Shown here: piece after piece, positions 32,220 to 38,221 of the stretch
How the letters are laid out: every line of letters starts with the position of its first letter
How positions within the stretch are numbered: position 1 is the stretch's first letter
Assembly (NCBI RefSeq): GCF_001707825.1
Contig: NZ_LYBM01000050.1
Span: 1-38,221 of the forward strand
Origin: Veronia pacifica
Lineage (GTDB): Bacteria; Pseudomonadota; Gammaproteobacteria; Enterobacterales; Vibrionaceae
Reading direction: 5' to 3'
DNA: 38,221 nt
Made by a program: the position numbers and the translations under genes
Notes under the pieces: model-generated
What the model saw: the letters and a program-made list of their open reading frames with translations, nothing else
Told to the model about the DNA's origin: nothing
The model's database searches: none

Positions 32220-33173
32220 AGGGCCGCATCGCCTTCACCAAACTCAGTAGAAGAAGATACCCACTCGAAAACATCAGTAAGTGAACCTATGGGGTTGGCA
32301 ATAGGTATTCCAGCGCCGTCTTCGAGTCAGATCAATTTGGAGGAGTTTAGTGCCCTGATTTATCAGTGGGTTCTCGACGAAAACAGGTTACCTCCGATTG
32401 ATGCAGAACCTTCATTTAATCGTGAAGTCGACGGTAGCTTGGAAATGACGTTGATCAATGACGAACTCACGCCGATGGCGTATATTTCGACTGAATTCAA
32501 CGTCAACCTACCCAACCATGATGAGTACTTAAAATATCTGACAGATTCTCTGACGGGCTATTTGGAAGGTAAAAATATTGCACCATGGTTCTTTATTTCG
32601 ACGCTAAAAGACAGTGCTCATACACCGGATGATATTAACTATGTCAAAGGTGCCGTTATTATCTCTAAAATGAAACCAAGCTTTATCGTTGGTAATCATA
32701 ACTGGATTTTCGAAATAGATGGCCAACATGTAGAGATGCAGCTAAGCATGAGTGGGAAGATGAAAGTTAAATTGAATGGTGACTATATCGATAGCTATAA
32801 GGTTAGTCTGGTTTCTCCTCATCGAACTGTCTTCTTTGCTGCAGGAGAGTGGTATACGATCCGAGTCCAAACGAAAAGTATAAGCTCCGGTGAACTTGAA
32901 ATCCAAATTCACAAAGGTATATTTCTGCAAGCCAAGTACCAATTTATACAAGGCTCAGAACTACTGAGTACAAAAGATAACTGGTTTTTGATCTCGATTG
33001 AAGCACTGGCAATTTTCTTTTTAGTCATGAGTTTCATGATACCCCGAGTATTCACTATTTTTCCATGCCTGCTTCTTATTGCCTTTATGTGTAAATTCAA
33101 CAAGCGACATCACTATATCCTCAAATTGATTGAGCAAGGTGATGTAGATAATAAACCAACTCCGATTAGCTAA
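31221..33173 (+). CDS. Imm49-like domain fused to a membrane-anchored C-terminal domain
   Basis: A 650-residue protein. Residues 1-335 are nearly identical to the preceding gene, except for residues 12-29. A Ser/Pro-rich linker follows (about 336-375), then an alpha/beta part, and a beta-rich domain (IVGNHNWIFEIDGQHVEMQLSMSGKMKVKLNG...). Two hydrophobic helices near the end (about 588-607 and 610-626) would anchor it in the inner membrane. The C-terminal part is not recognised. A plausible reading is an immunity protein placed at the membrane; alternatively the short copy is the derived, truncated form. Confidence 0.6.
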   Translation: MQVKEHHKKAHFLGPIRDELTVSQINSLRWNFEDSDVSVEENLKHYQRRAQSQFYRFYNSLADFLLMELPREHCSLILSYMSQLGKNHWEIHCKQGQEISLTFFGQRVSVSSEQKDDHYGTLTDWLNSISAAMIARDKEALSVLLSVKDTDLVQRHNPDNVELLPIEQAFFRLFHAYFSGEDDQERHLQLLKDVNQYIDDESIGKATNCEYWQDYYQWLIFPMYSLVVISWGYEKTSLDEAVIAAIDANYEFYAYIAPAQNNRPTGEDSLSLFNEAALFHLITTGFLATHFQRTGETVSFDTEYTPQWLIKGEGPTREEVLANPPVFELDVVLRAASPSPNSVEEDTHSKTSVSEPMGLAIGIPAPSSSQINLEEFSALIYQWVLDENRLPPIDAEPSFNREVDGSLEMTLINDELTPMAYISTEFNVNLPNHDEYLKYLTDSLTGYLEGKNIAPWFFISTLKDSAHTPDDINYVKGAVIISKMKPSFIVGNHNWIFEIDGQHVEMQLSMSGKMKVKLNGDYIDSYKVSLVSPHRTVFFAAGEWYTIRVQTKSISSGELEIQIHKGIFLQAKYQFIQGSELLSTKDNWFLISIEALAIFFLVMSFMIPRVFTIFPCLLLIAFMCKFNKRHHYILKLIEQGDVDNKPTPIS

Positions 33174-33181
33174 CATTTAGA

Positions 33182-33220
33182 GCCCGGCACGCTTGAAAAT
33201 CTGCGTCGGGCGCTATTTTT
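33182..33220 (+). terminator. Terminator after the long immunity gene
   Basis: GCCCGGCACGC pairs with GCGTCGGGC (one bulge) and is followed by GCTATTTTTG, 9 bases beyond the stop. Confidence 0.75.
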
Positions 33221-33867
33221 GTTGGACGGCTTTTTCTAACTCAAATAGGGTGCTGGAATCGTCCAAATTTGCGCCAGCTCATCTGGCGTCATTATCTGCT
33301 ACCCCATCCAAGGGAGTCGTGAAATGTGACCCCCTTATACCCTCTATTCGAATCCAAGCCCTTTACGTTTTTTCTGAGTTACACCATTTTTATTTTCAAT
33401 GAGTAAGTAGTGTGCCAAGCAAGATGTTGGAGTCATGATGGAGGTGATTTAATACATAAGTCACTGATATTTTTCATAGTACACCTTAACTCAAAACCGC
33501 CCAAAATTGAGTGAGTGCAAAAGCACTATGCGAGTCTAATACCGAGGTTTTACATAAGAAGATCTTATCCAAAATTGATCGTCAATCTGGATGAATAATT
33601 TCTAGATACTCGTTGTGTGAGATGGGGTAATTAGCCGATAAGATGACACTATATAAATATCCATGTCGGCCAATTTGTCCAATAAAATTCATATTTCCCA
33701 TTTTGGTGTTTTCCCCGCGAAGGATTATGGACAATTCTCTTCACGCCAGAGGGTTCGGGGCGCGCAGACGATCGCAAATTTCTCTCGTGAATGATGTTGG
33801 ACAAATCGTAGGAATTATATTGGACACTTTGGGGTTTATTAACCTGTTACACCTTCATAGTAAACGT
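33221..33867. other. Non-coding stretch before the third GNAT gene
   Basis: No gene supported. It holds CGCCAGCTCATCTGGCG (33275-33291) and TTAACTCAAAACCGCCC (about 33487), both echoing sequences at 29728-29755. An inverted pair TTTGTCCAAT (33674-33683) and GTTGGACAAA (33796-33805) spans 132 bases, with further TGGACA motifs at 33728 and 33821. A frame open from 33643 fuses to the GNAT but its first 75 residues look non-coding. Confidence 0.4.
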
Positions 33868-34356
33868 ATGAAAATTAGAGAAATCGAAGAGGATAACTGG
33901 CGCGGAGTCCTGGAAATTCAAGATGAAGCCTACCATGAAGTTGGGCCAGAAGAATTAGATGTGCTCAGGTCTAAACAATCCACATCACCAGAAACTTGCT
34001 TTGTTTGCGTTTCAGATCAGGGTGACACTTTAGGTTATTTATTGGCGCATCCATGGAATGGATCTGAGCCACCAAAGTTATTTGAGCCTCTGTTAGATAC
34101 TGAAAAAAGTGATTCCTTATATCTCCATGATATGGCAGTTAGCCCACACTCAATGGGGCAAGGTATAGGCCGAGCAATGATGGCAAAACTCATAGAAGTT
34201 GCAGAATTGAAGGGGGTTAAGAGAATAACGCTTGTTGCCATCCAAGGCGCAGATAGTTTTTGGTCATTGCAGGGCTTCAAGATGATCTCAGGGGAAAATA
34301 TATGCTCAAGCTATGGTGATAATGCGGTTTTAATGGAAAAGATAATAATGGCATAA
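33868..34356 (+). CDS. GNAT-family acetyltransferase (cassette gene)
   Basis: A 162-residue GNAT: MKIREIEEDNWRGVLEIQDEAY, then SLYLHDMAVSPHSMGQGIGRAMMAKLIEVAELKGVKRITLVA with the acetyl-CoA loop GQGIGR, and SFWSLQGFKMIS. The start at 33868 is where the family begins. TTGGACA and TATTAA-like sequences upstream (33820-33845) may be its promoter. Confidence 0.87.
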   Translation: MKIREIEEDNWRGVLEIQDEAYHEVGPEELDVLRSKQSTSPETCFVCVSDQGDTLGYLLAHPWNGSEPPKLFEPLLDTEKSDSLYLHDMAVSPHSMGQGIGRAMMAKLIEVAELKGVKRITLVAIQGADSFWSLQGFKMISGENICSSYGDNAVLMEKIIMA

Positions 34357-34558
34357 CAAGGCCATTCACCATTAGCGCGCAAAACTATCGGTACATGCTG
34401 ATAAAACCCTTTATCGTTTTTTACTTCGTGCCTCACTACAAAGTCTGCCGCACACAATCGAATTTATGCGAAGGAGAGTTTATAAAACGAAAGTAGACAG
34501 CCCACTCAGGGGCTGCCTCACAGGCAACGGCTTTGCAGATATTATTTTATTGGCGAGA
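34357..34558. other. Spacer between convergent genes
   Basis: Begins AACAAGGCCATTC (right after the preceding stop), similar to the left end of an attC, but no matching right end was found. CAGCCC-ACTCAG-GGGCTG is a palindrome at 34498-34515. Confidence 0.35.
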
Positions 34559-34951
34559 CTACGAATAACAGTTCCCAGCTAATTTGACTCTAAAACCAGT
34601 CTGTGTAATTCCGTTAGGGCAACACAAGTCCATATCTTTCCTTTCATCATCAGGCTTAATTTTAAATAAAGACAATATCTGATATTTCTCAGAATCAGCC
34701 ACTCGATAAAATGCTTGTTGATGATGAACTCGAATTGAGCCATCTGCGTGACGAAGAAAAACCTGATTATCAGAGCCCTCTTCTCCCGTTCCTTCTCGGA
34801 TTTGTAAACAGTAACCTATGGCATTTTCGAAGCCGTCACCACAACTGCTGTATGCAGTAAGTAACAGCTCATACTGAGAAATTCCCTGCAATGAAAAGTC
34901 AATTTTCTCTCGTCGTTCCATCGCCGATAGATAGACGGCTCTCTTGTTCAT
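34559..34951 (-). CDS. Hypothetical protein
   Basis: A 130-residue protein on the minus strand, opposite to the neighbouring cassette genes, with GAGGAAATGGT before the ATG. It has five cysteines, four in SCGDGFENAIGYC and DLCCPNG. No family recognised. Reverse orientation suggests its own promoter. Confidence 0.55.
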   Translation of the reverse strand: MNKRAVYLSAMERREKIDFSLQGISQYELLLTAYSSCGDGFENAIGYCLQIREGTGEEGSDNQVFLRHADGSIRVHHQQAFYRVADSEKYQILSLFKIKPDDERKDMDLCCPNGITQTGFRVKLAGNCYS

Positions 34952-35089
34952 ACCATTTCCTCATGTCGAAGAGTCATTTCAGATAAAGATGAGTGTTGAG
35001 CTGCAATTCTCTTTTACAAAGCTTCTATAGATGCCAATCGAAGATTACTGTCCACCACAATATGTTCAACATAATATTTTGAAATATAT

Positions 35090-35650
35090 ATGCCTTGGCC
35101 TAAAACGAGAAAAAGAGAAACACGGGAAAAGATACTAAAAAGTGCAATCGAACTATTTGCGCAAAAAGGCTTTCACAGTGTTTCTTTAGAGGATGTACTG
35201 AAAAATGCCGAATTAACGCGTGGCGCATTCTATAGCCATTTCAAGTCAAAGAGTGAACTGTACAGAGAAGCCGTTCTAGCAGCGACAGATACTGCTCCTC
35301 TGGCAGAATACGCAGATGAAGATAACCTGTTTTTAAACAAGATATTGAGTAGCTATCTCAGCGAAGAGCACGTAAAGCATGAGGTTTCACCTTGCCCGTT
35401 AGCTGCCTTTTCAACGGATACATTCAGTCAAAGTCCCGATATCAAAGACGCATACAGTGAAGTGTTTGAGAAATTATTAGAGATGTTGCAAAAAGAAACG
35501 GATGGGGAAATAACAGATCGACAAAGTGCGATGTCTCTGGCGGCCTTAATGATTGGTGGAGTGGTAGTTTCAAGGGCTCTCAGCGATGACAAACTCATTC
35601 AGGAGTTACTTACCGCTTGTGTCTCGAATGCTCCATTATTGTTGAAGTAG
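35090..35650 (+). CDS. TetR/AcrR-family transcriptional regulator
   Basis: A 186-residue regulator. HTH at about residues 9-55 (TREKILKSAIELFAQKGFHSVSLEDVLKNAELTRGAFYSHFKSKSELY). The C-terminal domain ends LAALMIGGVVVSRALSDDKLIQELL, typical of AcrR-like repressors. The nearby TTCAA-N9-TTGAA (about 35065-35083), just before the start, may be its own operator. The DUF3626 gene lies about 190 bases downstream. Confidence 0.9.
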   Translation: MPWPKTRKRETREKILKSAIELFAQKGFHSVSLEDVLKNAELTRGAFYSHFKSKSELYREAVLAATDTAPLAEYADEDNLFLNKILSSYLSEEHVKHEVSPCPLAAFSTDTFSQSPDIKDAYSEVFEKLLEMLQKETDGEITDRQSAMSLAALMIGGVVVSRALSDDKLIQELLTACVSNAPLLLK

Positions 35651-35841
35651 AAAACGCCCCAAATAATTTATGAATCAGCCTTTTAGACACAGACCAGCAG
35701 ACTTTTAAATCACATTATCAATCAGATAGAGTCTGCTCTATGACAATTAGGCAGGTCGTAGTTAGTAGCCCCCTTTTTTCTCGTTCAAAATGATGAGGAA
35801 AAATAAGGGGAATTTACGCCTTAATGAAAATAGGAGATTTC

Positions 35842-36684
35842 ATGGCTAAAAATGTAGTAGAGCAAGCAATCGAAAATGTCAGACTCAAGTCTCAAGGTCT
35901 TGATTCCTTGGTAACGAGTGTAATTACAATTAACTTCCATCCTGATCGCTTTACTGCTGAGAATAAGCCAATACTCCAAGCAATCGCCGAGGACGGTTAT
36001 CTTAAATCCCAATTTGAAACGGGTACCAGTAATGGCGGTTTGACTGCTTATGTTGGTGGTGAACGCTGGCTTTGGGAGCAAAGTGTCTTTGATGGGGCAT
36101 ACGATGATGCTTCAAATAATCTTCGACCTAAATATGGTGCTTTAAATTTCAGAAATTATGAAACAGGAGCATCCCCTCGCTTTGGCTCGTCATACTTCCA
36201 ACTCAAACCCAGTATTTCTGAACGAACCACGTTTTGTTATCCCGATAGCTATTTTGAACCTGAAGACTTTGCTGTTTTCAATCGAGTTAGTCCTTTAATC
36301 GATAAAGCACTTGCTTCAAACTCAGACTTGCTGGATGACTATATCGAAGCCCATATACACGGTGAAGTCTCAGTAAAGGACGATATCGAATGTCTTGTTC
36401 TTGACCCAATTTTTCGTGCCAGCCCTATTGAGCAACAAGCTGTGAACTTAGGTGTCCCGGTTAAATGGCATAACGGTTATGCGCTTAGTCTTGAAGAAAT
36501 GAGTCGTTATCCTGACTATCGAGGTCAGAAGTACATTGAACTTGCTGAAGAGTTAGCGCTAAACGGAAACATAAACGCAAAGGTACTGGGTTTAGCGGTT
36601 ACAAGGCAGGGTTACGATGAGCAAGAAGTGAAAAAAGTATGGCATTACTTAGCTCGGTTTGGTTACCAGTCAGCACGAGCATAA
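35842..36684 (+). CDS. DUF3626-like protein (cassette gene)
   Basis: A 280-residue protein. Start 35842 is set by AGGAG 6 bases upstream. Segments VITINFHPDRF, YLKSQFETGTSNGGLTAYVGGERWLWE, LRPKYGALNFRNYETGASPRFGSSYFQLKP and RTTFCYPDSY match my recollection of the DUF3626 family; its function is unknown to me. The conserved His, Arg, Glu and Asn pattern suggests an enzyme. A long attC overlaps its stop codon, so it is a typical cassette gene. Confidence 0.7.
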   Translation: MAKNVVEQAIENVRLKSQGLDSLVTSVITINFHPDRFTAENKPILQAIAEDGYLKSQFETGTSNGGLTAYVGGERWLWEQSVFDGAYDDASNNLRPKYGALNFRNYETGASPRFGSSYFQLKPSISERTTFCYPDSYFEPEDFAVFNRVSPLIDKALASNSDLLDDYIEAHIHGEVSVKDDIECLVLDPIFRASPIEQQAVNLGVPVKWHNGYALSLEEMSRYPDYRGQKYIELAEELALNGNINAKVLGLAVTRQGYDEQEVKKVWHYLARFGYQSARA

Positions 36685-36806
36685 CAACGCATTGAAGAGT
36701 GATTCTCAACGCTTGGCATTTTTCATTCCATCGTTGGGATTTATGTTTACGGTAGCATGGTTAGGTTTCGTGGTCGCATTGCTCACGACTTAACGCGGCG
36801 TTATCC
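36681..36806 (+). repeat. Long attC site (Vibrio superintegron type)
   Basis: Starts ATAACAACGC...GCTTGGCATTTTTC and ends GCTCACGACTTAACGCGGCGTTATCC; recombination core G^TTATCC at 36800. About 126 bases, the length and box layout of VCR-like sites of Vibrio chromosomal integrons. Its end boxes GAGTGATTCTCAACGC and GCGTTGA-like partners are imperfectly complementary as in known attC. Confidence 0.85.
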
Positions 36807-37116
36807 CCCATCAATTTTAGCGTTTTGAGTCCCGAGGTATAGTCATCAAATCCCTCTTTTCATGGCCGCAGTTTTGAATCGAAATCAGTGAACAACCTTT
36901 GTTTGAGTGACGTGTCTGAAATTTCAATCACTTATTTGAATTCAGGTTCGGGTTGTTGTCTCTTGGTTGCCTAAACACGGTTTGCGGTGAAGCTAAATGC
37001 GGTCGCTTTTTCAAAAGGTGCTGGCGGCAAGCCGCGAAAGACATGGAGCAAGGGCTAACAAGTGCAGTCACAGGACAAAAAACCGCTCCGCCATTTTTTG
37101 CCTGTGCTGGCAGGCG
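36801..37116 (+). repeat. Non-coding repeated cassette, copy 2
   Basis: A complete 316-base cassette from TTATCCCCC to its own short attC. It has the same conserved blocks as copy 3 (ATCAATTTTAG, CCTTTGTTTGAG, GGTTTGCGG, GCCGCGAAAGACATGGAGCA). No frame is preserved between copies, so it is probably an RNA, promoter or inert cassette. Confidence 0.8.
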
Positions 37117-37122
37117 TTACAC
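37054..37122 (+). repeat. Short attC of cassette copy 2
   Basis: GCTAACAAGTGCAGTCACAGGAC on the left is partly complementary to TTGCCTGTGCTGGCAGGCGTTAC on the right (ACAGG with CCTGT); the core is G^TTAC at 37116. About 69 bases. Confidence 0.75.
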
Positions 37123-37140
37123 CGCAAGTAGAAAAATACC

Positions 37141-37659
37141 ATGGAATTAGTTCCACCGTCGTCAGAACTCGAGTCCGCTTTTCTAGCGATGTATAAAGAT
37201 TTCGCTGACAATGATCCTGAAAATTCAGAATATTACAGTGAATCTATTGCTGATTTTTCCTCATATGTCCAGCGTTTGAACGATGAAGCAGAAGGTGTGA
37301 ACTTACGAGAAGGCTATGTTCCTTGCAGTCATTTTTGGCTTGTCGACTGGCAGAAAACCATTCTAGGCGTCATTAGAGTTCGCCATAATATTAGTAATGA
37401 GTTTTTATCGCTGGAAGCAGGCCATATCGGATATGATATCGCACCATCATTTCGAGGTCGGGGTTATGGTAAGCAAATGCTTAAATTAGCCTTACCTGAA
37501 GCTCAAAGGCTAGGCATTGAGAAAGCTTTAATTACGGCGGACGAAGACAATTACGCCTCGCGTAAAGTCATTGAAGCGAATGGTGGTCAACTCGAAAACA
37601 TCGTTCAAGGAAAAGTCTTTCCTAACCCTCTGGCAAGGTACTGGGTGCGTTGCGAGTAG
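37141..37659 (+). CDS. GNAT-family acetyltransferase (cassette gene)
   Basis: A 172-residue GNAT: FWLVDWQKTILGVIRVRHNISNEF, GHIGYDIAPSFRGRGYGKQMLKLALPEAQRLGIEKALI (acetyl-CoA loop RGRGYG) and NYASRKVIEANGGQL. It starts 25 bases after the cassette junction and ends just before a long attC, so the whole cassette is visible. Confidence 0.92.
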   Translation: MELVPPSSELESAFLAMYKDFADNDPENSEYYSESIADFSSYVQRLNDEAEGVNLREGYVPCSHFWLVDWQKTILGVIRVRHNISNEFLSLEAGHIGYDIAPSFRGRGYGKQMLKLALPEAQRLGIEKALITADEDNYASRKVIEANGGQLENIVQGKVFPNPLARYWVRCE

Positions 37660-37662
37660 CGG

Positions 37663-37788
37663 TATAACAAACAATTTAAGAGTGATTCCCCACCGCTTGG
37701 CATTTTTGGCTCGGGTCTACTTCAGTGTTTACGGTGCCCAAATTGAGTGCGGTGGTTGCGTTGCTCACCACTTAAGCGGGCGTTATCC
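37663..37788 (+). repeat. Long attC site following the GNAT gene
   Basis: TATAACAAACAATTTAAGAG, then CGCTTGGCATTTTTGG, and the right end TTGCTCACCACTTAAGCGGGCGTTATCC; core G^TTATCC at 37782. It is similar to the attC at 36681 at both ends, with a divergent centre. Confidence 0.88.
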
Positions 37789-38097
37789 CCCATCAATTTT
37801 AGAATTCTGAGTCCTGAGGTTTAGCTGCAAAATCTCTCTTTTCATAGCCGCAGGTTTGTATCGAATTCTGCTAACAGCCTTTGTTTGAGCGACGTGTCTG
37901 AAATTCCAATCACACATTTGAATTCGTGCTCGGGTTGTTGTTTCTTGGTGGCTTAAATACGGTTTGCGGCAAAGTGAAATGCGGTAGCTTTTTCAAGAGG
38001 TGCTGGCGGTAAGCCGCGAAAGACATGGAGCAAAGGCTAACAAATTCAGCCACAGGACAAAAAACTGCTCCGCAATTTTTGCCTGTGCTAGCTGGCG
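37783..38097 (+). repeat. Non-coding repeated cassette, copy 3
   Basis: A 315-base copy of the cassette at 36801-37116, with scattered substitutions and the same internal order. Like copy 2 it follows a long attC and ends in a short one. Confidence 0.8.
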
Positions 38098-38103
38098 TTA
38101 GGG
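38036..38103 (+). repeat. Short attC of cassette copy 3
   Basis: GCTAACAAATTCAGCCACAGGAC paired with TTGCCTGTGCTAGCTGGCGTTAG; core G^TTAGGG at 38097. Near-identical in layout to the one at 37054. Confidence 0.75.
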
Positions 38104-38114
38104 ATCTCTGAGAA

Positions 38115-38219
38115 ATGAGCTTGGAAGAACTAAAAAACAAGAATACTGAATACCTACGTTCAATCGGTATTGAAGTGCCCGAGCATCTACCCCGGATAGA
38201 AGATCTACATGAGGTTTGA
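38115..38219 (+). CDS. Start of the next cassette gene (short or frameshifted)
   Basis: ATG at 38115 opens MSLEELKNKNTEYLRSIGIEVPEHLPRIEDLHEV and stops at TGA 38217, two bases before the window ends. The sequence looks like the N-terminus of a larger cytoplasmic cassette protein, so either the gene is cut by a frameshift or it is a 34-residue protein. Position 18 bases after the attC core is typical of a cassette gene start. Confidence 0.45.
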   Translation: MSLEELKNKNTEYLRSIGIEVPEHLPRIEDLHEV

Positions 38220-38221
38220 CA

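Noticed and set aside
36953-37150. 65-codon + strand frame over cassette copy 2
   Set aside because: Translation runs through the attC into the next cassette; a common artefact at attC sites.

Overview
The window reads as part of a phage-plasmid from a Vibrio or close relative, joined on its right to an integron cassette array. The Vibrio call rests on the long ~125-bp attC sites (type 'TAACAA...GCTTGGCATTTTT...CTTAA..GGGCGTTAT') and on the repeated non-coding cassettes; the genus cannot be proven from sequence alone. Base composition splits the same way: the phage and plasmid backbone is GC-rich, while the fibre genes, the redox cargo and the cassette array are clearly AT-richer.

Region 1 (1-13.2 kb) is a P2-like contractile-tail operon on the + strand: end of an Rz1-like spanin, a tail-terminator-like gene, then V, W, J, I, an H-type fibre N-terminus, two tandem fibre/chaperone modules each closed by a terminator, sheath FI, tube FII, E/E' with a -1 slippery site, tape measure T with internal YP repeats, U, X and D. 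Head genes, integrase and lysogeny repressor are not in the window.

Region 2 (13.2-15.1 kb) starts with a near-consensus promoter overlapped by a perfect LexA box, driving a 62-codon gene. A replication gene resembling IncFII RepA follows. Its leader carries what looks like a complete IncFII/IncI-type copy control: an antisense RNA with promoter, UUGGCG target loop and terminator, a leader peptide, and a hairpin over the rep start.

Region 3 (15.1-26.1 kb) is the plasmid maintenance block with cargo: class 3 lipase (-), hipBA with operators, an iteron/GATC/DnaA-box origin, a redox-stress island (exported DJ-1/PfpI protein, TetR, MerR, flavodoxin-fold oxidoreductase), a Rep_3 initiator, P1-type parA-parB and a P1-type parS with a consensus IHF site. 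About 270 bp of iteron-bearing DNA occurs twice, at 18.4 and 23.3 kb, flanking the cargo and rep.

Region 4 (26.1-38.2 kb) holds a membrane-anchored metzincin-like protease and then, after a truncated attC at about 28.0 kb, cassette DNA: four GNAT acetyltransferases, two tandem Imm49-like immunity genes (the second fused to a membrane-anchored C-terminal domain), a TetR regulator, a DUF3626 protein and three copies of a non-coding cassette. No integron integrase is visible.

Working model (inference): the Rep_3/ParABS replicon keeps the element as a low-copy plasmid prophage, hipBA adds stability, and the LexA promoter raises RepA-like expression on DNA damage to start lytic replication alongside late tail synthesis.
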